Below the pieces are notes generated by a model, which saw only the letters and a program-made list of their open reading frames with translations, had not been told where the DNA came from and ran no database searches. A stretch of 64,000 nt of DNA from Eumeta japonica (lineage: Eukaryota; Arthropoda; Insecta; Lepidoptera; Psychidae), in assembly GCA_005406025.1 (NCBI GenBank), contig BGZK01000185.1, forward strand, positions 434,001-498,000, given 5' to 3'. Numbering within the stretch: position 1 is the first letter of the stretch; each line of letters starts with the position of its first letter. This document shows, one piece after another, positions 1 to 11,600 of the stretch. A program made the position numbers and the translations under genes.

Positions 1-1635
1 CAATGTAACAAAATTCACCTAGGCAGTGGCTACTAACTTTTTTATAAAGTTTTTATATGGTTATAAAAATAAAAACAATCGAAGGTAGTGTAAATTTGTT
101 TTCTTTAGGCCTTAGAAACAATTTAAGTTATAAAAAAAATTACGTATGATACCGTTTACCAATTGAAGCCTTAAAACAAGTCCTTATATAATAACGTCAT
201 CATATTAACATATTAATACAAATCGATTATTTGTATATTATATTTATATAATATTTTTAGAACATTTTATAAAATGTTTATATAATGTTCTATATACAGT
301 TAATAAATATAAAATTGTACCGATTTTCAACTTTTTAAGATAAGCCAATTTTAAGATGTACTGCTGTGAGAGACGGACAAACGGATAGACGCAAATGCTA
401 CACTTTTTTTATAATTTTGAGTTGAGTATGATTGTCCAGATTAAAGTTATTAGGTTATTATTTTATACAATCATTCGTACTAAATTACAGCTTATTGCTT
501 AACGGAAACTAATTCAAAATTAATATATAAAAAAAAACTACAGAGTGAATACAGACACAAACAGTCAGGAACGTTGAGTTAAATCTTAAAATGCGAAGGA
601 TACAAAAATAACGTAAAGTCGTTTTATTAGTACGTAACAGGAGTTTATAATAAAACATTAACTAAACACGGGCTCGGATATTGAGCTACAAAAGCGAGCT
701 TAAGTCAACTTAGGTGTTAGCTTAAGCATAAAATTTATAGCCAATTGGATGTTACAACAAGATTTATCTTGTACCCATCTAGATTCGTATTACTTAACAA
801 GCTTTTATTCGCGGCGCCGGCCGCGCGACGTGTAATCTTGATCAATTTTGGGCTTTCGTTCTTATACCTAAGCGATCGTTTATTCTAAAAGACTCAGTGC
901 CTGCTGGCAATGTCTAAATAAATGTTGATTACTGCCTTTGCGTCATCGCGGCTCTTTTTAGAATTATTTTCTCGTAGAATTTAACTTTTGGTTTCGTTTG
1001 TCTCTTTATTTGTTATCTACTATAACCATTAAAGTAATTTCCACTTCATGTCTTAACTACTAGTCGATTTATTAACAATTATAATTATTACATTAATAAG
1101 TAGACATGTCGGCAACTCCACCCAGATGGACAGAAAGTGAATTATTTATTTTTTACTATGCCTATATTGATCTGTATACACACTATTGTTAATAAGCTAT
1201 TAAATTGTAATTCTAATAATAATGAGTCTACAAATAAACATCTTTACACGCGGTTCCTCCTGGGTAACCATAGAATGAAGTCCTACGTTCTTTAAATAAA
1301 GCGATCTCTCTTTAAATCATAATTCTTATCTCGGTCTATACTATTGAATTCTAATATCACTTATTCATCTTAAATTTATTAGTAATATTTGCAACAAGGC
1401 TAAACAAAAAAAAATACTTCTGCCGCCCGTAAAAGTAACACGCGCTCTTCATTTTTACTTTAAGTTTTAGAAATAATGTACGTTCTATTTATATTGATAG
1501 CTTTCTAACAAAAATAATATTAGTTAGTTGTAGCTTTTATAAAGAATTTGCATTAAAATACGTCTCTGTTTCATTGTCTATTAAAATATCGACGTTTATT
1601 TTAAAATTAATGTAATTATACATAAAATAAAAAAA
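1..1635. other. AT-rich upstream sequence without a recognised gene
   Basis: AT-rich with no credible coding frame. Two points stand out: a purine-rich GACGGACAAACGGATAGACG stretch near 372-391, of a type common in lepidopteran dispersed repeats, and a short CpG cluster at about 807-830 (GCGGCGCCGGCCGCGCGACG). Confidence 0.6.
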
Positions 1636-2100
1636 ATTGGTTGCCTGTAAAGTCGGTATACGGGCGAAAGTTTTACGTGACAACGACTTTGAATGGTAAA
1701 ATCATTTTAATGTGAATATTCATTCGTATAGTAGGAAGAAGGATGAAATAATAGTAACAATTTAAAACATTTATTTATACAAAGAATTATATTTAAAACA
1801 TTAATTTATACAAAGAATCTCGCACTGAATTTCATATTAACAAAATTTTATTTTTACCTTTACACATACATACGTATTTATATACAAATATACATACAAT
1901 AACTTGCAATACATTTGCAAGCTATGCACTAATTCTCTAGTGCTGCGCGCGGCAGACCGATCATAGTTGAGTGGGAGAGAGACGCAAGGCATTCGGCGGG
2001 CCTCTCTCGTTCGGTGACTCATCGTAACGTTACCGAGCGTTACACTTTTTCATAAGTGACTCCCAGCCGCAACCTAATTTAAGACGTTGTCACGTCAAAA
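1636..2100 (+). repeat. ~465-bp unnamed mobile element, copy 1
   Basis: Runs from ATTGGTTGCCTGTAAAGTCG to GACGTTGTCACGTCAAAA. Nearly identical to copies at 3665-4131 (same orientation) and 4300-4762 (reverse). A subterminal inverted repeat is visible: ACGTGACAACG about 38 bp inside the left end and CGTTGTCACGT at the right end. The centre is GC-rich with GCGCGCGGCAGACCGATCAT; the left half contains TTATTTATACAAAGAAT repeated twice. No ORF of significance. Best fit is a non-autonomous DNA element (MITE-like) of a family I cannot name. Confidence 0.8.
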
Positions 2101-3664
2101 AGTATGGTAGTTTATATGTAAAATTACATAACTTTTCTTCATATGAGTCAAGCTTGAAAGTTATTTTGCCAAAACGTAACCATTTGCAACAGCGACAAAA
2201 CAAAATAGGTCAACATGAAACAGCTTTTAACATGTTTGTGTGCGTAAAGACTTCATAAAAGCATTTCACAAAGTTACTTAGCATACTTTATATAATTGAC
2301 TGACGAACTTTGTTTCATATTCATGCATGATTATTTGTTTCTGAGTTTCGTTCGGAAGAGCTAGAATTACTTAAAGATCACATAGTGAGACATGCGTCTA
2401 GCCTAATCAAGTAATATATTGTTGCAAACTTTGCGCACGAGCTAAATATATAAAAGTACGAATTAATACCCCCACAAAAAAACTCGAGACTTATAATGTA
2501 TATACTGTAACTCCTTTCATCCTCCGCCTTCGTCATCACTGTCATCCTGGCTTGTTTACATTTTAAAAATACACTCACTTGTGAAGTACAATATTCGAGT
2601 GTGCATTAAATCTTGTTTGTTAATGCTAGATTTGAATAATCTAGACATTCGAAAAACGTCCGAGCCGGCCAATCGAGGAATATATACTTCGGAGTTCTAG
2701 TTCTGCCAAGTCGGTCTTACTTTTGCTATCAATGTGTTCACAAGTCAAGTGCGATCAATTAAAACTATCTAATTGGTTCCGTAGCGATTTATTGCACCTC
2801 TGTATATATTACTTTTTGCGTTTTCTTTTACTTTATGTCGTTTCTCGAACACTCGATAGGGTTATTACGTAACAATAAGAATACAGTTAAAATTATTTTA
2901 AGGTTGGCCACTGTTTCTACAAACGCACATTAAATAAATACATCCGTCTTCGTATACTCAACAATGAAAAGTTTTTAAAATTCATCAAATTGCGTTTTCA
3001 CACTTTACGAAGAATATTATTTTAAAATTTACAAACACAATAATTATTAAGTCAACCTTCATATGATATTGTAAAAAGTACTCATTACAAATTCCGTTAA
3101 AACTATGTTTCATCGATAAAAAATATTTCTAATCGTTTTTTTTTTCTCAGTGAATTTTAATTAAACTTACAGAAATAGCGTACTTATACATTATCATAGT
3201 ATTAACAATATATTCCGTCAAAACAACATGAAACGTCGAGAAGAAAATCACATACGTCAACTCAGGCATTCCCAACGTTATTCCTTCGAGCGGAAACATT
3301 TCCAAAGCTTCGCCCGGTCCGCGGAGGAAACCGGCGCGGGCGTGCTGAGACGCGCTTATTGCCGCGACCCAGTTTTTTGCGGCGAGTTCTCTATTCTTAG
3401 ATAAGGGGGCGCCATGAATCGGGAATGGGTGCCCCCGCGTCGCCGAGACGCTTCTCCGTGTGCATACCGCTTGGATTTCTAATGAAATCCGTTTCCGTTC
3501 GTGTAAGATGTTCGATTTTGAGCGTAAATGGTATCGCTCGATCATGGAAATATTTAGGTACATGATCAATTCTTGGGCAATTGAATAAAAAATATTATTA
3601 AGGTGCATATTTGTTTTTGATATCACGCTTAATATATCAATTGGGTACTTGGACGATTTAAAAA
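2101..3664. other. Sequence between element copies 1 and 2
   Basis: AT-rich, no recognisable protein. Contains a TATA-like run at about 2677-2688 downstream of CCGAGCCGGCCAATCG, which could be a promoter but lacks a convincing initiator. A CpG-rich patch at 3290-3500 (CGCCCGGTCCGCGGAGG, GGCGCGGGCGTGCTGAGACG) holds a 159-codon open frame on the minus strand that I take as chance. Confidence 0.5.
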
Positions 3665-4131
3665 ATTGGTTGCCTGTAAAGTCGGTATACGGGCGAAAGT
3701 TTTACGTGACAACGACTTTGAATGGTAAAATCATTTTAATGTGAATATTCATTCGTATAGTAGGAAGAAGGATGAAATAATAGTAACAATTTAAAACATT
3801 TATTTATACAAAGAATTATATTTAAAACATTAATTTATACAAAGAATCTCGCACTGAATTTCATATTAACAAAATTTTATTTTTACCTTTACACATACAT
3901 ACGTATTTATATACAAATATACATACAATAACTTGCAATACATTTGCAAGCTATGCACTAATTCTCTAGCTGCGCGCGCGGCAGACCGATCATAGTTGAG
4001 TGGGAGAGAGACGCAAGGCATTCGGCGGGCCCCTCTCTCGTTCGGTGACTCATCGTAACGTTACCGAGCGTTACACTTTTTCATAAGTGACTCCCAGCCG
4101 CAACCTAATTTAAGACGTTGTCACGTCAAAA
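3665..4131 (+). repeat. ~465-bp unnamed mobile element, copy 2 (left arm of palindrome)
   Basis: Same orientation as copy 1 and differing from it by only a few small changes, for example CTAGCTGCGCGCGCGG against CTAGTGCTGCGCGCGG, and GGGCCCCTCTC against GGGCCTCTC. Such similarity points to recent amplification. It faces copy 3 across a 168-bp spacer (4132-4299). Confidence 0.85.
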
Positions 4132-4299
4132 ATACTGAACGTCTACCGTAGAAAATCTTAGTAGTAAAATGAGTCAACGAAATAATAAATTTTGAAAATG
4201 TAACATCTAATTCTTCGACCGTCCAAACAAGTAAATAAACAATAGTAAGTTTTATATCAATCACAGATGAAATCAAAAAACCTACATATATGTATATAC

Positions 4300-4762
4300 T
4301 TTTGACGTGACAACGTCTTAAATTAGGTTGCGGCTGGGAGTCACTTATGAAAAAGTGTAACGCTCGGTAACGTTACGATGAGTCACCGAACGAGAGAGAG
4401 GCCCGCCGAATGCCTTGCGTCTCTCTCCCACTCAACTATGATCGGTCTGCCGCGCGCGCAGCACTAGAGAATTAGTGCATAGCTTGCAAATGTATTGCAA
4501 GTTATTGTATGTATATTTGTATATAAATACGTATGTAAAGGTAAAAATAAAATTTTGTTAATATGAAATTCAGTGCGAGATTCTTTGTATAAATTAATGT
4601 TTTAAATATAATTCTTTGTATAAATAAATGTTTTAAATTGTTACTATTATTTCATCCTTCTTCCTACTATACGAATGAATATTCACATTAAAATGATTTT
4701 ACCATTCAAAGTCGTTGTCACGTAAAACTTTCGCCCGTATACCGACTTTACAGGCAACCAAT
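4300..4762 (-). repeat. ~465-bp unnamed mobile element, copy 3 (right arm of palindrome)
   Basis: Reverse complement of copies 1 and 2, from TTTTGACGTGACAACGTC to CAGGCAACCAAT. Together with copy 2 it forms a ~1.1-kb palindrome whose outer ends are A-run plus ATTGG and CCAAT plus T-run, so the terminal pairing extends slightly past the element ends. Confidence 0.85.
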
Positions 4763-7700
4763 TTTTTTTTTCTGCAAATCGATACCTGATTAACCCAAAT
4801 AGAAGACAAATCGTGTACTTAAGCGGATATCGTTTTCGGCGGTCCCCACACCAGTCTACGCTTTTCCGTGTGTATTCATCATTACCCCGGACAATATCGA
4901 TCTGCACCCGTTCATTCATACTTAATGGGCTCCCGCAGATTTATCGGGACGATCGTCCTCGAACATCCAATAAACGATTTGTCATATCTCCCAAATCCCC
5001 GCCGGGCGAGGCGCGCGCGCACCGCGCCGCGTTATACGGCCGTAATTTTATTAGCTTCGCGCGTAAAGGAAGCGGCCGCGGCGATAAATACGGCTGGCCG
5101 GCGATATTTATTTGTTACAATGGCCAAACATGAGGGGGGCTCGAAATTAATATGGACTATAAAAAAATATGTGTTAACATTGTAATACCAGAAAAAGAAA
5201 AACCTGAAGGGTTGTGGTATGAAAAAGGAAACGAGCGTATTGAGTTTTATTTTACTTTTTAAGATCAAAAACGGAATAATTACGGCGTTAATGTCACCAC
5301 GTAAGATTAAAGAGACCATTAATTTGTTTGTTTCTTTTTCCACTTTTTATTACCGCTTATTGATATTGCCATTATTTGTTTCAAATGCGTTATAATTTTT
5401 CTGAAACAGGCATTATCTGCCATAAAAAAAATTAAGACAATAATCTTGAATATGTACCGCTAGATAGTGCGGCGAATAAGCTACTATAATTTTTCTCTAT
5501 GGAACAGACATGCAGAAAATATATTATAGCCATGTGCAATTGCAAAAAATATCAGCATGTATTTCTGTAAGGATCTATTGTTGCGTTTTATCAATTGTAT
5601 CAACTAATAATTAGTTAATGTTGTGAAAATTAGTAAGTCAATAGTATTTATAACGGCATTGTCAGCACAAACCAACAAAAACTATTTATGCACGATCTGT
5701 ACAAGAAGTATTTGTTTACATTCTCCTTTGTTTTTATGGAATATAAGATTTATGATTTATTAAAAATATTTTTTAATTCATAATATATAAATTAATTAAT
5801 ATTAAATATTACACATTTGTTACTAATTTTATTATCATTATATATATTTTATATGACTGAATTGAAGGTGATTGTCACTGTTTCGTAACATCTTACATTT
5901 ATTCAGGAATTCAACTCTTTCATATTTTGTTGTTTCTAGAATTATGAAAAAAATATAATATACAACTCAGTATTTTTAGATAGAAATAAATCTTTATTAT
6001 ACAAACAAAAATAAAAATCAAATACTGCATTACTGTTGACGTGATATCGCAAATCAAAACATACAATAAACTATTCTCTTACACAATTATCTACTCCATT
6101 TGTACTCTCGGTGACATGTTCGATGGTTGCTGATGGTGCGATCGGTCACAAGCTTAGGTCCCTTTTTATCGTGCTAAGACTAGTTCAATTTCCGACTCCC
6201 TTTCGCATAAAGGATCGAGAAGTGTTGTGACTTGCGTACATCTGTATCAAAGGGAACAAGCGAAAGTCACATAAATTAGATTAATTAATCTGTGTGAATG
6301 CCGCTGGATCCTCCGAAAGGAATTTTTTCGTGCTACAACTTTTTCCTGTCTATGCCAGTTTACATCTTATATAGTTGTAGTCTATGGTGTAATGCTAATT
6401 ATTTGAAAGTATAATGTGTATGTTTTTGAACTTGATAAAGAATTTTTTCTAAATAAATTAAAAAAAATGGTACAATAGTAATATTAGTGAAGCTTTTAAT
6501 TCAGAACCGCACTTTTAGTCGTTTTCACGTACTTATTGAAATAAAAAACGGAAAGTAAATTTGCTTACTCAGTCTAATAAGAATTGGACAAGTTCTATTT
6601 GCAAAGTGTAGGTAAGGTCAGTCAACTTGAATTAGAATCCCCGACTTTTATGTGAAAAGGCTTATATTTACTTTTATATAAGGACTCTCCTATCTGAGAA
6701 GTTATAACGCTTCTGTTAAAATTGGCTAGCGACGATATCAAAAAATTTATAAATTTGTGAACATAAACCGTGAAGTGAAATCAATTTTACGAACAGAATT
6801 GATTCAATAGTCGCGTGGACATAATTTAGAAGGAACAGGCTCACCAAATAATAGTCATCGTTGGGAAGAAAACCAAAGTCTGATGACCAAAAACGACCTG
6901 ATGATATGGAAGACCTTGAACCACGTCATTCGTATCCAGTGTAGTCGGTTTTAATTTACAGAAGCTGAGTGAACACATATTAATTTTCACCAGTATTATT
7001 TGTAATTACTATGTTTTATGCACTTAAACGAAATTTCGACGTTAGAACATGCTAAAAATAAAATCTGCATGAAAAAGAAGGTATGAATAAATCAGTGGTG
7101 GCTTAAAATTTGTGCATAAAATAAAACATTACATCATTTGTTATTGGATGGATGGGCGATAAAAAATTAGATTTTACTTTCTACAAAACTGTACATTTCA
7201 TTGATTATTTTGAACCTCTTAAGCCGAGAGATATTAAACAACAACACCATCGCATGTGACTTTTGCAATTATATTATGTTTTAAAAATAGATGTGTGTTT
7301 ATACATGTTTAAAGTCCATGTAACTAACCATTTAGTTGATTGACTAAAAATACGTTTTGGTCAATTTCTCTGTGGACAGGGATCAAATTTCTTATATTCC
7401 TATTAGAACAAAGGGCAACCACCGTAATGCTATAAATAACATTATTAAATCATACGCAATGAATATAGATTTAATAGAATGAATAGTTACCTAATCAAGT
7501 AATGGTTTAAAGGGCGATGGCCTTCCCTTCAAGAATGTCTCTTTCAATTGATACACGACATGTGTCAAGACGATATTAATAAAAAACCATAGACATAAAT
7601 TGTTTTACACAAAATGAAATATTTTCTTGTTCCTTTTAGTATTCATATTAGTAAGCTGAAAAGACAATTGTTATCCATTCAGCTTACAGCTTACAGCTCC

Positions 7701-8117
7701 CCGCGGTTAAAATATTTTCATTTTCCTTGCGTGTCAATTTTAAGCCAGCCATAAATCGAAAACCGGAGCCAAAAGGAGTTCAAGCGGTGATTCATGACTC
7801 CGAAGCCAATGGAAAGCGAAAATCGATGTGGGCCTTCAATTTATATGTTTCAGTAGCTCTTAAATATGCCTAAAAGCGACATTCGCGTCGGATGCGCGCG
7901 ATTGTGGCCGAATTCGTTATTGATTCGTAAAAGACCTAAATTTATGTATGAACAGAAATAGATAAATTAGATTTTTGTCTACACACAGCTTAGGAAAATA
8001 TTAATAGATGGAAAATTTGAAGGCAATTTAGGTAAAACCTTCTAAATGAAAATCTAAGCGATTAAAGGAGATAGTTCTGATATATCATTAATATCAATTA
8101 TTGTTTATTTGTTTTAG
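4763..8117. other. Upstream flank with two CpG-rich patches
   Basis: No gene recognised. CpG-rich patches at 4815-5115 (for example GCCGGGCGAGGCGCGCGCGC) and 7690-7925 (ACATTCGCGTCGGATGCGCG) contrast with the AT-rich surroundings and are candidate regulatory or promoter-proximal elements for neuroligin. The overlapping open frames of about 100 codons at 4813-5343 lie in three frames at once and have no recognisable domain. Confidence 0.45.
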
Positions 8118-8280
8118 ATGTCGACATGCAGCTCAGACGAATGTCTATAGATCAATTCGCCGAACGTAGAAAACTACGAAAATGATTAGCACAATTTAGT
8201 AACTTACAGTATATCAGCATCAAACACAGATGAAAAGGCCACATAAAGATATGGGCCATCGAAGGTGATATAAACATAAA
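8118..8280 (+). promoter_or_regulatory. Probable neuroligin 5' leader in coding exon 1, with several uORFs
   Basis: A good acceptor-like tract (TTTATTTGTTTTAG, ending at 8117) precedes this stretch, suggesting that exon 1 begins here and that a non-coding first exon lies further upstream. If so, the leader contains short upstream ORFs starting at 8118 (10 codons), 8141 (14 codons), 8182 (5 codons) and 8230 (12 codons). The last ends at 8268, 12 nt before the main ATG. No TATA or initiator could be tied to this gene by eye. Confidence 0.4.
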
Positions 8281-8672
8281 ATGGCCAACGAAGGACTGCC
8301 ACTGCATTTGTGTAATTCAATTAAGCAGTACCAAATAAAAGAGGAGACCTTACCTTTACGCATCAAAAAGGAAACAATAAAGCAGAGACTGAACCACGAC
8401 TACGAAGTGATAAACAGGTTGGTGACTTTCGAAACGTCGGTGGTGAACAAAGTGAAACTAGTTCTGTTTTTGGTTTTGCTGTCGACGCACAACACCGGCG
8501 CTAATTCGCAGTACAGCGGCGGCAGGAACTCTATGTTACGAACTAGAATTATAGGTACGAGGTACGGGAAGTTACAGGGAGTGATATTGCCCATGGATCA
8601 GCACAAGTATCTGAAGCCTGTGGAAGCCTATTTAGGGGTTCCTTACGCCACCCCTCCCACGGGTTCTAATAG
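8281..8672 (+). CDS. Nlg: Neuroligin coding exon 1 (residues 1-130 plus 2 nt)
   Basis: Contains the start codon, a hydrophilic N-terminal stretch of about 57 residues, the hydrophobic core KLVLFLVLL (59-67) that should serve as signal sequence, and the start of the alpha/beta-hydrolase fold (RIIGTRYGKLQG, then YLGVPYATPP). It ends AG|GTGAGT in phase 2. An in-frame stop 13 nt upstream of the ATG excludes a longer reading frame within this exon. There is no other ATG between residue 1 and the hydrophobic segment; the next Met is residue 85. Confidence 0.93.
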
Positions 8673-11600
8673 GTGAGTGTGACATTTCGGTTTCTGTCGT
8701 TTATGCACATTTGTGTACTTTTACTGCAGTTTCTGGCTTAACCACTGAACTTCCTTAATAGAAATTCATTAATTTTTACTCTAAAGCAAAGTGTTTTTAA
8801 AAATAAACAGTTTTCTCGAGTATAAAAGAAGGAGTCTTCAACATTTTAAAAGCGCTTAATTTATCGTTCCTTTTATCAAAATTTGATATACTTTCTTATT
8901 CGGGTCACATCATTCCGAAATGAAATAATTATGAATTTTCATTAATCATGGCCTTTAATGTCATTAGAATAGCGAAGAAAACGTCTCGAAACAAGAGAAT
9001 GCCATTATTTTGAGCAATTGAAACAATTTGAACGTTGAATCGAGTAATTCATTTTAATGATAGGGTCTATTCTTAAGCGGCTTTAGAAAGTGGTCGTTTA
9101 TTGAACCTAAATGTATATGTAGATATATGTAGGTGTCCCATACGTAGGTACGTTTTTTTTATTTATAATTAAAACATAGACTACGCTTCTGTTTAATGTT
9201 TTTTTAAGCTAATGTCATGTATTTCCCATATTCCTTTTAGGGATTCAACTCGCAACACCCATCGTCGCTTGCAGAGTATTACAAACATCTCTTATTATAA
9301 ACATCTTTTATCTTTCGTGTTAAGCTTCCTTTTAAGGTGACAGTAATGAATATAAAAATATTCGTGATACAATAAAATTTGCCATTACCAACTTGGCCAT
9401 TAATAAATCTATATCGTATGTCTGCCTGGCTTTTCTTCATTTGAAAGTTTGCATCTTTTAAAGTGTAACAATAAGTAGCTAATTGAAATTTTCACAGAAT
9501 ACGTGTTCATACGGTGTTGATATCAGTTATTATAACAAATGAAGTGGCGCATCTTAAATGCTAGCGTTAAGCTTGGTGTGAATGTAGTATAAAATAACTA
9601 TGTAAATCAATAATTATTGAAATGAAACAAAATCAGTCAAATCCTAGTTGGACTCGCATTTGGCTGATTTTTCCATTAATAGATCCATCGACGAAAGGTA
9701 TGTGTTCAACTGTAACTACACGTGACAGTGATATATAGCTTAAGCTATAATGTTGCCCTTTTTTGAAATCTTATAAAAATACATTGATTTTAATAACATG
9801 AATTGGAAATTGGTTTGTAACATTCTAATTTTGTGGCTAATCCAGATTAATTCTGAATCATTTGATTCAAATCGTAATTAGGGCCTAGATAAGAATCGAA
9901 ATGACATCTTATTTGGAATAAAAATTATTTAGATTCGAAATTCGAGAAAAATTCACATAGTAAAAAAGGGCGTTTAGTTTATTACAAATAATTGAATGAC
10001 TTTCACATTAATGGAATCTTAAAACAAGATTTATAACTAGGAAAAGTTTTCAACAAAACGCTTAGACGCAACTCTCTCTATTATCGAAACTTTTAATTGA
10101 ATACTGACAATGTGCACCGAGCACTATAATAGGTCTCAAACTGAGAGTGACAAGTCAAAAAAGTAAATAAACAATAATTTAGAAGCGGGAACAAGTTATA
10201 GTCTCATCCTAGATGTTGAAAGATAAAATTCCATACAACATATTTATATTTTTTTATAAAATGAGTCTATTCTCATTAGAATAAATTTTTAGAGTTTAAC
10301 TTTACTAATAATTGTTATACAAAAGCTACTAAAATGGTTTGTTTATAACAATTTTACTTAATGAAATTATAACGCTCCTGTCTGTTTAAAGTCCTCGAGT
10401 TCAAATAATATTTATGGGTTGTGTTTAAGTTTTTAGAGATCAAAAATTTGATAAACGGTTTTGACCCTTTAGGCCATTTCTGAAATTTTTTGCTATTTTC
10501 GAGCTCAGCCTTCAAAAATATATATGACAGAAACTAATTGAGTTTAAACTAAAAAAAAAGAACTCAAAAATATAATCTTTATACGTTTTCAGCTTTTCAT
10601 GCTTAAACATATACATTTATTTAAAAAAAAGTTTTCTTTTTATTTTTGAACTACAATGTCTATCGAAGGCGTTGTTCGTTTTTTTATCTGAGTTACGACA
10701 TTTAACGCAACCTTGTAAGCAAATGAAGTTGACCGATACCAAACATCTATCCATTAAGAACTTTAGAAGTTATTTTGAATAAATATTTATTTCGAATTTT
10801 CTGGTTAGCGATATCTTTCGAATGAGCCTACCCATTTAGATGCTGTTTGAAAAGTATTTCTGTCTGTATAGTATGCGTCTCTGTGAGTGTGTCACAGAGA
10901 CGCATACTATACAGACAGAAAGACGTCATTCAGAAAATGGTTGAAATTCCTAGCAACTGAAAACGTCGAGGTCTGATGAAACCTCGATTTTCGAAACTCG
11001 AGCTGAAAACCGTACCTTCTCTATTTTATGATTTTTTTTCAATTTTCATAGAAAGAAGTTAAGAAAACTAATGAAGAAAAAAATGTCTTATAATATTTTA
11101 CTGTTAGTGCTATTATAAAAAATACTATCAAAGTATATTAATTTAGAAGTTTTATTGTTATTTGTTCTGACAAGTCTTACAAACAAATAGGTTTGCACCA
11201 ACTCGCGCGCCTGCGCCGTGGGACGACGTGAAGACCGTGGATCGGATGGGTCCCGTGTGCCCTCAGCGGCTGCCTGACGTTTCCAACGAAACCCTAGCAT
11301 TGGAGAGGATGCCCAAAGGTCGTTTAGAGTATCTAAGAAGGTTGCTACCCAGGCTCAAGAACCAAAGCGAAGACTGCCTTTACATGAACATCTACACGCC
11401 CGTTCAAGGTATCCTTTTTAATAGACCTATTTATCCATTATTTACATCATTGCTTGAATTTTGTCTCCGTAACTTCTACGGCTTAATAAATTAAATTTCG
11501 TCATAAATACAAATAATCCAAAATGCAATTTAAACTAACATTTTAGGCGACCTTGATATGATTATTATGCCTATTTTTTATTTCTATTATTGATTTTTTT

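Noticed and set aside
2677..2740. TATA-like motif as the neuroligin promoter
   Set aside because: No initiator at the right distance, and 5.4 kb upstream of the first coding exon without transcript evidence.
3147..3626. 159-codon minus-strand frame in a CpG-rich patch
   Set aside because: No domain, AT-rich start region, and high CpG content lowers stop frequency; no splice or promoter support.
4813..5343. Three overlapping frames of about 105 codons
   Set aside because: Mutually overlapping on both strands, no domain, and dominated by a CpG-rich patch.
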